Shown piece by piece: positions 1-4,588 of a stretch of DNA of 5,523 nucleotides (positions are counted from its first letter, which is position 1; each line of letters opens with the position of its first letter). Source of the DNA: Thermoplasmata archaeon (GTDB taxonomy: Archaea > Thermoplasmatota > Thermoplasmata > Lutacidiplasmatales > UBA184); assembly GCA_030040865.1 (NCBI GenBank), contig JASHSX010000157.1, forward strand, positions 1 through 5,523, given 5' to 3'. Under the pieces are notes generated by a model. The model was not told where the DNA came from, did not search any database, and saw nothing but the letters and a program-made list of their open reading frames with translations. The translations under genes and the position numbers were made by a program.

Positions 1-123
1 GGTGCGCCGGATCACAGCATTCTCGGCCGTGGGGTAGCCGCCGCAGCGGCCGCACGGACAGTCGATGTTCTCTCCACATTCCCTCTCGGGTCATCTCCGA
101 ACGAGCGTCGGCTCGGGGGTAAC

Positions 124-160
124 TCGACGAGATCGCGATCATTTGCGGCAAGCTCGTCGA
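124..160. repeat. inverted repeat around a 10-base palindrome
   Basis: The arms tcgacgag (124-131) and ctcgtcga (153-160) are perfect 8-base inverse complements. They flank a spacer that begins with the palindrome gatcgcgatc (131-140, sharing one base with the left arm). It lies about 120 bases upstream of the methyltransferase start, so an operator is possible, but short inverted repeats are frequent by chance in DNA this GC-rich. Confidence 0.3.
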
Positions 161-232
161 CCCGCTCTGGAAACGGGCGCCCGAGGAACCGAAGGGGCAC
201 GAAGAGCCCGCGCCCGTCCGTCCGACCGGAAA

Positions 233-253
233 GGATAGAACGGGACTAAGTCC
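233..253 (+). promoter_or_regulatory. putative promoter of the methyltransferase gene
   Basis: An A/T-richer patch with GGATAGAA (233-240) and the near-palindrome ggact-a-agtcc (243-253) lies 28-48 bases before the ATG at 281. The ACTAAG core, centred near 248, is about 33 bases from the start, which suits a TATA-like element giving a very short 5' leader. No Shine-Dalgarno sequence is visible (the leader ends in ggaaaa). This is inferred from position and composition only. Confidence 0.3.
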
Positions 254-280
254 TCGCGACGCTGACTCCTCCACGGAAAA

Positions 281-907
281 ATGCCGAAACGAGCCGCGGC
301 CGGGTCCCCTCGAGCCTGGCTCGGCTACTATCGGTGGACGGCCAACCGACCCCCGCGGGAGCTGCTCCTCCAGACGATGAACCACATCGACTGGGAAGGG
401 GGTGCGGGCCGTGCCCGCTCGGCGATCGATCTGGGATTCGGTGCCGGCAACGATACGCTCGAGCTGCTCCGTCGGGGATGGCGGGTTCTGGCGATCGACG
501 GACAGAAGGTCGCCGCGAAGTTCCTCGAGCGAAGAGTTCCGAACCAGTGGCGACCCCGGTTGACCACCCTGGTAGCACCGATGGAGGGACTGACCTTGCC
601 CCAAGCCGACCTCGTCTACGCGAGCTTTTCGCTGCCGTTCTGCGATCCCGCTCAGTTCCCCGCCCTTTGGTCGAACATTCGCAAGGCGGTACGGCCGGGC
701 GGCCACTTCGCGGGGCAACTCTTCGGAGACCAGGACGAGTGGGCCGGGAAACGACCGCTCTCCTTCCACAGTCGAAGGCAGATCGACGCGTGCACGCGGG
801 GCTGGCGCGTGGAACTGCTGCGAGAAACGGTCGAGGAGGGCCGGTCCTACGAGGCCGGCAAGCACTGGCACTTCTTCGATCTTCTGCTCGAGAAACCCCG
901 GGCCTAG
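281..907 (+). CDS. class I SAM-dependent methyltransferase
   Basis: This 208-residue protein should transfer a methyl group from S-adenosylmethionine to an unidentified, probably small, substrate in the cytoplasm. The Rossmann-fold SAM site is clear. Motif I is AIDLGFGAGND (48-58), where Phe53 replaces the more usual Cys. The acidic residue at the end of strand 2 is Asp73 in VLAIDG. The strand-4 region is ADLVYASFSLPFC (109-121), and the post-III turn is RPGGHFAGQLFGD (138-150). The segment GKHWHFFDLLLEKP near the C terminus resembles the last strands of TehB-like and related small stand-alone methyltransferases. The length is normal for a single-domain enzyme. The ATG at 281 is the first start after an in-frame TGA at 263-265. 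It converges on the DsbA-like gene with a 7-base gap. The fold is secure; the substrate cannot be read from the sequence. Confidence 0.9.
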   Translation: MPKRAAAGSPRAWLGYYRWTANRPPRELLLQTMNHIDWEGGAGRARSAIDLGFGAGNDTLELLRRGWRVLAIDGQKVAAKFLERRVPNQWRPRLTTLVAPMEGLTLPQADLVYASFSLPFCDPAQFPALWSNIRKAVRPGGHFAGQLFGDQDEWAGKRPLSFHSRRQIDACTRGWRVELLRETVEEGRSYEAGKHWHFFDLLLEKPRA

Positions 908-929
908 GGCCGGACTACGCCTTCGGGGT
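895..929. terminator. possible bidirectional terminator hairpin between convergent genes
   Basis: The arms accccg (895-900) and cggggt (924-929) are inverse complements that span both stop codons of the converging genes. Nested inside is ggcc-tag-ggcc (901-911), whose loop is the methyltransferase stop codon. No T-run follows on either strand, so an intrinsic terminator is not established. The position between two converging genes is the main argument. Confidence 0.25.
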
Positions 930-1481
930 CCCGCGCTCCTTGGCGGCCGATTTCAGGGCCGAGAGCATGGAGCCCACCTCGGTAGGCCCGTCGTACCGGA
1001 CCCCGTTGATGAAGAACGTCGGCGTCCCGTTGACCCCGCTGCGGACGCCGCTCATGAAGTCCTCTTCGACCCGGGGCAGATAGGTATGCTGGGCCACTTC
1101 GCGGGCCACTCGGGCCACGTCCAGGCCGAGCGTGCCCTCGAACCGGGCGAAGACGGTCTCGTCGCCCAGGGAGCCCTGGTGCTCGTAGAGGAAGTCGTGC
1201 ATCGGCCAGAACTTCCCGAGGCCGCCGACCGCCTCGGCCGTCTCCGCGGCCCACTGCCCGAAGGGGTGGGCGTTGGTGATCGGAAAGTTGCGGAAGACGA
1301 AGCGCAACGAACTTCCGAGCTCCTTCTGGAGCCGCTTGACGATCGGGTACGCCGCTCCGCAGTAGGGGCACTGGTAGTCGCCGTACTCGACCAGGGTCAC
1401 CGGCGCCCCCGCGGGGCCTTCCGAGTGGTCGCGGTCTCCGACCGGCAGGGTGAGATGCGGGGGGTGGTAGCTCTTCGACAT
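915..1481 (-). CDS. cytoplasmic DsbA-family thioredoxin-fold oxidoreductase (CPYC)
   Basis: This 188-residue thiol-disulfide oxidoreductase has the DsbA-type thioredoxin fold. The active site is CPYC (Cys38-Cys41) within VEYGDYQCPYCGAAYP, and these are its only two cysteines. The cis-proline loop is GTPTFFING (Thr153-Pro154), and the segment between them (about 65-145) is the helical insert typical of DsbA-like proteins (FVFRNFP, FWPMHDFLYEHQG). There is no signal peptide or membrane segment, so it should act in the cytoplasm, more likely as a reductase or isomerase than as a periplasmic oxidant. The start is supported by GGAG at 1491-1494, nine bases upstream and inside the end of the peroxiredoxin gene. 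The 6-base spacing implies one transcript and probably coupled translation. I infer that it reduces the neighbouring single-cysteine peroxiredoxin; substrate and direction of reaction are unproven. Confidence 0.92.
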   Translation of the reverse strand: MSKSYHPPHLTLPVGDRDHSEGPAGAPVTLVEYGDYQCPYCGAAYPIVKRLQKELGSSLRFVFRNFPITNAHPFGQWAAETAEAVGGLGKFWPMHDFLYEHQGSLGDETVFARFEGTLGLDVARVAREVAQHTYLPRVEEDFMSGVRSGVNGTPTFFINGVRYDGPTEVGSMLSALKSAAKERGTPKA

Positions 1482-1487
1482 CGTCCG

Positions 1488-1973
1488 TCACTCCAGCTTC
1501 TCGAGCGCCGACAGGATCCCGTCCGCTCCGGGGTTGATGCCGTCCGGCGACAGGAAGCTCCAGCGGATCACGCCTTTCTTGTCGATCACGAAGAGGGCTC
1601 TCGCCGACTCGCCGGCCGCGCCCTCGAAGGCCCCGTACAGCCTCGAGACGGCGCCCTTGGGCTCGAAGTCGGCCAGCAGCGGGAAGTTCAGCTTCCGGTC
1701 CTTGGAGAACGCGAGGTGGGACCAGATCCCGTCGACGGAGATGCCGAAGATCTCGGCTTCGAACTTCTTGAATTCCGGCATGAGCTGGGCGTAGAGTCCC
1801 ATCTGGTCCGTGCACACCGGGCTCCAGTCGGCCGGATAGAAGGCCAGGACCACGGGACGCCCGGCGAAGTCGCTGAGCGAAACGGTCTGGTCCGGCGTGG
1901 TCTTGAGCGTGAAATTGGGGGCCTTGGTGCCGGCCTTGAGGATCGACGGCTTGGTGTCCGCGGTCTTCGGCAT
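1488..1973 (-). CDS. peroxiredoxin (AhpC/TSA family), single-cysteine
   Basis: This 161-residue thiol peroxidase should reduce hydrogen peroxide or organic hydroperoxides in the cytoplasm. The peroxidatic site fits the family pattern P-x3-[TS]-x2-C in YPADWSPVC (Pro47, Ser51, Cys54). Arg125 in RALFVID is the expected active-site arginine that activates the cysteine. The N-terminal LKAGTKAPNFTLK and FAGRPVVLAFYP strands and the C-terminal PGADGILSALEKL helix are typical. Cys54 is the only cysteine, so there is no resolving cysteine and the enzyme must work by a 1-Cys mechanism with an outside thiol donor. The downstream DsbA-like protein is the natural candidate. The ATG at 1973 is the first start after an in-frame TGA at 1980-1982, and there is no Shine-Dalgarno sequence. 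A TATA-like box about 29 bases upstream suggests a leaderless or near-leaderless transcript. The exact subfamily (AhpE-like or BCP-like) is uncertain. Confidence 0.94.
   Translation of the reverse strand: MPKTADTKPSILKAGTKAPNFTLKTTPDQTVSLSDFAGRPVVLAFYPADWSPVCTDQMGLYAQLMPEFKKFEAEIFGISVDGIWSHLAFSKDRKLNFPLLADFEPKGAVSRLYGAFEGAAGESARALFVIDKKGVIRWSFLSPDGINPGADGILSALEKLE
1491..1494 (-). promoter_or_regulatory. Shine-Dalgarno sequence of the DsbA-like gene
   Basis: GGAG on the minus strand, nine bases before the ATG at 1481, overlaps the last sense codon region of the peroxiredoxin gene. It supports re-initiation or coupled translation within a two-gene transcript. Confidence 0.5.
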
Positions 1974-1998
1974 GGGAGGTCATGGGTCCGGGAGCGGC

Positions 1999-2006
1999 AT
2001 AAGGAT
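1999..2006 (-). promoter_or_regulatory. TATA-like promoter of the peroxiredoxin/DsbA operon
   Basis: TCCTTATG on the minus strand is a small A/T island in GC-rich DNA, centred about 29 bases before the peroxiredoxin ATG. That is the spacing expected of an archaeal TATA box driving a leaderless mRNA. No Shine-Dalgarno sequence lies between it and the start. Confidence 0.45.
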
Positions 2007-2087
2007 TCCATGCCGCCCCCCTCGGAATTGGTCCCTGCGTCCCCGCCAGGAGCGGGCGGCCCGGATCCGGGGTGTCCGGAACCCGAG

Positions 2088-2110
2088 CTCGACGGGAAGA
2101 GGTCGAGGCT
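2088..2110. repeat. hairpin downstream of the VOC gene
   Basis: agctcgac (2086-2093) pairs with gtcgaggct (2102-2110) as an 8-base-pair stem with one bulged G and an 8-base loop. It lies 31 bases past the stop of the minus-strand VOC gene. It could help end that transcript, but no T-run follows, so its role is unknown. Confidence 0.25.
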
Positions 2111-2140
2111 CTTCGAGCGAAGGGGAACGCGGAACCCGGG

Positions 2141-2539
2141 TTATTGGGTCGGCCTCGGGGGAGAGCGGAGGACGAACTCGTTCCCGTCGGGATCGGCGAT
2201 GACCGACAGGGTCGCGGTGAACCCCGGCGGGTGGATCTCGTGGGGCGGGTCGGTCACCCTCCCTCCTCTCCGTTCGATCTCCGCGCAGGCGGCCACGGGG
2301 TCGTGGTGGGCGAAGACAACTCCCGATACTGTCCCGGGCTCTCGTCCGCCCTCGTCGGGGTCGTAGAGATGCATCCGCAGCGTCGTACTGGTCCCCGGGA
2401 TCGCGAAGACCGCTCGACCCGCCTTTCCGTCGAACTGTAGCTCGGAGAGTCCGAGCACCTCGCCGTAGAACTTCCGTGCGCGGTGGATGTCGCGAACGTG
2501 CACCGTCACCGCCTCCATGCCCTCGATCGTGTCGCTCAT
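2141..2539 (-). CDS. VOC-superfamily (glyoxalase/dioxygenase fold) protein
   Basis: This 132-residue protein contains two beta-alpha-beta-beta-beta modules of the vicinal oxygen chelate fold, which usually binds a metal and a small substrate (glyoxalase I, dioxygenases, fosfomycin or bleomycin resistance proteins). Module one runs from MEAVTVHVRDIHRARKFY (8-25) through LGLSELQF to TLRMHLYDP (53-61). Module two starts near VSGVVFAHHD (71-80), passes AEIERRGGRV, and ends in ADPDGNEFVL (115-124). Candidate metal ligands are His14, His57 and His78 or His79. The glutamate normally found in the final strand (DPDGN-x-x-E) is Val123 here, with Glu121 nearby, so canonical metal catalysis is doubtful. 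The start at 2539 is favoured over Met8 because a TATA-like box lies 29 bases upstream. The substrate is unknown. Confidence 0.9.
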   Translation of the reverse strand: MSDTIEGMEAVTVHVRDIHRARKFYGEVLGLSELQFDGKAGRAVFAIPGTSTTLRMHLYDPDEGGREPGTVSGVVFAHHDPVAACAEIERRGGRVTDPPHEIHPPGFTATLSVIADPDGNEFVLRSPPRPTQ

Positions 2540-2563
2540 CGCGATCCGGGGATGCCGCGACCC

Positions 2564-2572
2564 CTCTTAGAC
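2564..2572 (-). promoter_or_regulatory. TATA-like promoter of the VOC gene
   Basis: GTCTAAGAG on the minus strand is centred about 29 bases before the ATG at 2539. The spacing matches the peroxiredoxin promoter and again suggests a leaderless transcript. It is inferred from position and local A/T content. Confidence 0.4.
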
Positions 2573-2622
2573 CGGACGTAGCGACCGGGCTCGGTGGCGA
2601 TGTCGACGGACGTGCCGTCGGA

Positions 2623-2928
2623 TCAGGGCGGAACTGTCGGGGGAGCCGGGGGAAGCGGAACTGCGGCGGGTTCGTGCTTCGGGAAGTAGTAGTAGAGCAG
2701 GATCACCAGGATCACGACATACAGGATCACCCCGCCGACCGCGGCGAGGATGGTATTCTCCCAGACCCGGGAAGTACCGTAATCCTGCCAATAGCCGAGG
2801 AGCGCCGAGACCACGACGGTGAACACGAGACCCAGGGCGATCGCCGCGGTCGACGGGCGACGGCGATAGAAGGCCACCGATATCAGCCCGGGAAGGATCA
2901 TCGAACGGGCTACGGCGGCGACGAGCAT
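2623..2928 (-). CDS. small three-helix membrane protein of unknown function
   Basis: I do not recognise a family. From the ATG at 2928 the protein has 101 residues and three hydrophobic segments: about 1-21 (MLVAAVARSMILPGLISVAF), 27-47 (AIALGLVFTVVVSALLGYW) and 59-82 (ILAAVGGVILYVVILVILLYYY). A tail rich in proline and alanine follows (PLPPAPPTVPP). The basic loop YRRRPS between helices 1 and 2 should be cytoplasmic, with the YWQDYGTSRVWEN loop outside. The same frame extends to an ATG at 3006, adding 26 residues rich in Arg, Gly and Pro. I prefer 2928 because the extra part has lower G+C at third codon positions, adds positive charge on the wrong side, and crosses a likely TATA element. The longer form cannot be excluded. 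The gene is divergent from the reductase gene and ends 83 bases before the VOC gene. Confidence 0.7.
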   Translation of the reverse strand: MLVAAVARSMILPGLISVAFYRRRPSTAAIALGLVFTVVVSALLGYWQDYGTSRVWENTILAAVGGVILYVVILVILLYYYFPKHEPAAVPLPPAPPTVPP

Positions 2929-3017
2929 AACGGGGCGGACGTCGCCCGCGACGGTCGGTCTCGGTCCGGCGGGAGATCGACGCCCCGCCCGCTGTCCTAC
3001 TCTCATTCCCTTACCCG

Positions 3018-3027
3018 TTCATATCCG
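3018..3027. promoter_or_regulatory. TATA-like element in the divergent intergenic region
   Basis: TTCATATCCG is the most A/T-rich patch between the divergent membrane-protein and reductase genes. Read rightward, it would start a reductase transcript near 3049 with a leader of about 58 bases carrying the Shine-Dalgarno sequence. Read leftward, it would start a transcript near 2996, downstream of the ATG at 3006, which favours the 2928 start of the membrane protein. Direction and use are inferred. Confidence 0.35.
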
Positions 3028-3093
3028 ACGGCGCCGATGGGTCCTCCGCACGGTCGAGAGGGGCGCTTCCCCATTCTCGGAGATCGAACTCGC

Positions 3094-3100
3094 AGGGAGG
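3094..3100 (+). promoter_or_regulatory. strong Shine-Dalgarno sequence deciding a GTG start
   Basis: AGGGAGG lies six bases before GTG at 3107. It is the best ribosome-binding site in the window and fixes the non-ATG start of the reductase gene. Confidence 0.75.
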
Positions 3101-3106
3101 AGAAAC

Positions 3107-3697
3107 GTGACGCGAAAGATCACCGCCAATCTGTACATGACCATCGATGGACGCGGAGAATTTCCGAAGTATCCGGGCTGGGACCAACCGACCGGGGACC
3201 GGGACGAGCCGGACGAGTTCTTCCGGCGAATGTGGAACGACCGGTACGACGATGTGACGACCGTCGTGATGGGCCGACGTTCGTTCACGGGCCACCGACG
3301 CGTCCATTCGCTCAAGGGGCGGAAGCCGAACGACCCCAAGTTCCTCTTCGAGTACTCCCGCTTCCTCGACAAGGTCGAGAAGGTCTGCCTCTCGCACCGA
3401 TTGAAGAACCTGAACTGGGAGAACTCACGACTCATGAAGGGCGATCTCCGGAAGATCGTCGCGAAGCTCAAGAGCGAGAAGGGCGGGAACATCATCATCG
3501 AGGGAGGTCCTCGGCTCATCTCCGAGGTCATCCGGCTCGATCTCGCCGACGACTACTGGTTCCTCGTCATGCCCGTGGTCTTCGGCCGCGGTCCACGGTA
3601 CTGGGCACCGTTGAAGGAGCAGACGACGCTGAAGCTCCTCTCGGCCACGCCCATGAAATTCGGCGAGCTCGTGCTTCACTACGGGGCGGTTCGTTAG
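3107..3697 (+). CDS. dihydrofolate reductase family protein (RibD C-terminal-like)
   Basis: This 196-residue protein is predicted to be an NAD(P)H-dependent reductase of the DHFR/RibD-C fold. The N terminus ITANLYMTIDGRGEF (5-19) matches the substrate-side opening strand and loop of this family. VVMGRRSF (53-60) is the conserved MGRxT/SF-type turn. GDLRKIVAKLKSEKGGNIII (112-131) and EGGPRLISEVIRLDLADDYW (132-151) form the nucleotide-binding helix and glycine-rich turn. VMPVVFGRGPRYW (154-166) is the hallmark strand seen in YyaP/YwjB-like members. Such proteins are usually stand-alone, and many have no proven substrate; a role in folate or riboflavin synthesis cannot be claimed here. The GTG start is supported by the strong Shine-Dalgarno sequence six bases upstream. 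The gene is divergent from the membrane-protein gene and is followed by a 327-base gap, so it is probably monocistronic. Confidence 0.92.
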   Translation: MTRKITANLYMTIDGRGEFPKYPGWDQPTGDRDEPDEFFRRMWNDRYDDVTTVVMGRRSFTGHRRVHSLKGRKPNDPKFLFEYSRFLDKVEKVCLSHRLKNLNWENSRLMKGDLRKIVAKLKSEKGGNIIIEGGPRLISEVIRLDLADDYWFLVMPVVFGRGPRYWAPLKEQTTLKLLSATPMKFGELVLHYGAVR

Positions 3698-3993
3698 GTC
3701 CGCCGTTCCGTCGCCGGGTCGACCGCCCGTCTTCCCGATCCCCCCACGCGTGGCCCACCGTTCCCACGGCGTTCAGTGAACGAACCTCGGTCCTCGCCGG
3801 AGCTCCGCAATTCCTGGAACCTCCGGAGGCCGTCGCGATCGGGTCGTTCGGGTGAACACAATGGGAAGCCCCTTTTCGGCGCGACACCGACAATTCCGTG
3901 GGCCGGACCCGGGAGACGAGCGGCTCTCCGTCCCGCGGAGCCCGCCCGAAAGGGAGGGACTGGCCTCGGGAGGCCGATCGGGCGAGCCGGGAG

Positions 3994-4001
3994 GGATTTG
4001 A
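3994..4001 (+). promoter_or_regulatory. weak TATA-like element of the HIT gene
   Basis: GGATTTGA is centred about 27 bases before the ATG at 4025, at the spacing seen for the peroxiredoxin and VOC genes. The box itself is a poor match to a TATA consensus. Confidence 0.25.
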
Positions 4002-4016
4002 GCGGCCCGACCGTTC

Positions 4017-4021
4017 GGTGA
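4017..4021 (+). promoter_or_regulatory. possible Shine-Dalgarno sequence of the HIT gene
   Basis: GGTGA can pair with the 3' end of 16S rRNA (anti-Shine-Dalgarno CACCUCC side), but its 3-base spacing to the ATG is short. If the transcript is leaderless, this match is incidental. Confidence 0.3.
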
Positions 4022-4024
4022 GAG

Positions 4025-4510
4025 ATGACCGATGCGACGTCGGCGTGCGTTCTCTGCCGGGGAGCGGAGGGGGATCCGGACCTGGGCCGCGTTCAGGTCT
4101 GGGAGGATCGCCTCTGGCGGCTGACGACGGCCCGGGAAGGGGAGCTTCTCGGCTTCTCCTATCTCGAACCGAAGCGTCACATCCCCCACCTCACGGACTT
4201 GGACGGAGAGGAGGCCCGGACGTTCGGGCCCGTGATCGGCCGGATATCGCGCGGCCTCAAGGCCGCTACGAACGCCGAGATAGTCTACGTCTACATCTTC
4301 GGAGACGGGATCCCCCACCTTCATGTCCATCTCGCTCCGCATCGCGAAGGAGATCCCCTCAACACGAGCATGATCCGGGGAGCCGTGGTGGAGACGAAGC
4401 TTCCCAGCGGCGCGACGGCGATCGTGAGCCGCGACTTTCCCGCGCTCCCCTCATCGACCCACGAACCGGTGCTGGCGAGGATACGTCAGCAGCTCGCCAC
4501 GCCGGAGTGA
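4025..4510 (+). CDS. HIT-family nucleotide-binding protein with zinc-type Cys pair
   Basis: This 161-residue histidine-triad protein should bind a nucleotide and hydrolyse or transfer a nucleotidyl group (AMP-lysine, dinucleoside polyphosphate or GalT-like chemistry). The triad motif H-x-H-x-H is HLHVHLAPH (98-106), with His100 or His102 the expected nucleophile region, preceded by FGDGIP. The N-terminal pair Cys8-x2-Cys11 (CVLC) and His52 in EPKRHIPHL match the structural zinc site seen in GalT-like and many bacterial or archaeal HIT proteins. The C-terminal 55 residues after the motif are longer than in minimal Hint proteins. The physiological substrate is not readable. The gene is 78 bases upstream of the Rossmann-fold gene on the same strand; that downstream gene has its own TATA-like box, so co-transcription is uncertain. 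Confidence 0.93.
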   Translation: MTDATSACVLCRGAEGDPDLGRVQVWEDRLWRLTTAREGELLGFSYLEPKRHIPHLTDLDGEEARTFGPVIGRISRGLKAATNAEIVYVYIFGDGIPHLHVHLAPHREGDPLNTSMIRGAVVETKLPSGATAIVSRDFPALPSSTHEPVLARIRQQLATPE

Positions 4511-4546
4511 TCGATCGGACCGCGTCGAGCCCTCGGACGGGCCGGG

Positions 4547-4553
4547 CTTTATC
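4547..4553 (+). promoter_or_regulatory. TATA-like element upstream of the Rossmann-fold gene
   Basis: CTTTATC is the clearest TATA-like sequence in the window. Centred about 38 bases before the ATG at 4589, it would give a 5' leader of roughly 10 bases. No Shine-Dalgarno sequence is present (gtcgcgaa precedes the ATG). Confidence 0.45.
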
Positions 4554-4588
4554 AGGCGGGGTGGACCTGAACGGGCCGGCGTCGCGAA

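Larger units (their letters stand above)
1..280. other. non-genic left flank with possible coding remnants
   Basis: No frame here has both a usable start and a recognisable product. Two stretches have protein-like composition but no start codon. On the minus strand, 90 down to 1 reads Cys-rich (Cys pattern C-x5-C-x-C-x2-C, including CPCGRCGGYP) with G or C at most third codon positions, but it directly follows a TGA at 91-93. On the plus strand, 123 onward reads LDEIAIICGKLVDPLWK after a TAA at 120-122. Either may be a remnant, a frameshifted gene end or chance in GC-rich DNA. The region also holds an inverted repeat (124-160) and the probable promoter of the methyltransferase gene. Confidence 0.4.
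3698..4024. other. intergenic region of 327 bases, no convincing gene
   Basis: I see no gene here. Three 10-base palindromes occur (ccacgcgtgg 3744-3753, cggagctccg 3798-3807, cctccggagg 3820-3829), together with the hairpin ggcctc-gg-gaggcc (3962-3975). Their number is not surprising for this base composition. A 46-codon frame from ATG 3861 to TGA 4001 encodes a low-complexity product rich in Arg, Gly, Pro and Ser, and I do not accept it as a gene. The last 30 bases hold the probable promoter and ribosome-binding site of the HIT gene. Confidence 0.6.

Noticed and set aside
904..1983. 359-codon minus-strand frame overlapping the DsbA-like and peroxiredoxin genes
   Set aside because: It is the same strand in a shifted frame. 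The product is Arg/Gly-rich with no family signature, while the two genes in the other frames show full catalytic motifs.
1086..2366. Long plus-strand open frame (426 codons) opposite the peroxiredoxin and DsbA-like genes
   Set aside because: It lies antisense to two clear gene families, and its product is compositionally biased towards Arg, Gly and Glu with no recognisable domain. Long antisense frames are expected in DNA this GC-rich.
3744..3829. Three 10-base palindromes in the 3698-4024 gap
   Set aside because: A rough estimate gives several such palindromes per 5 kb at this base composition, so the number is unremarkable without conservation.
2476..3855. Long plus-strand open frame (459 codons) across the membrane-protein and reductase genes
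   Set aside because: It overlaps several well-supported genes and gives an Arg/Gly/Pro/Ser-rich product without domains; it is a shadow frame.
3861..4001. 46-codon plus-strand frame upstream of the HIT gene
   Set aside because: Low-complexity product, no ribosome-binding site, and third-position bias no stronger than background.
3107..4510. Reductase and HIT genes as parts of one folate or flavin pathway
   Set aside because: They are 327 bases apart with separate promoter candidates, and neither shows residues that fix a folate or flavin substrate.
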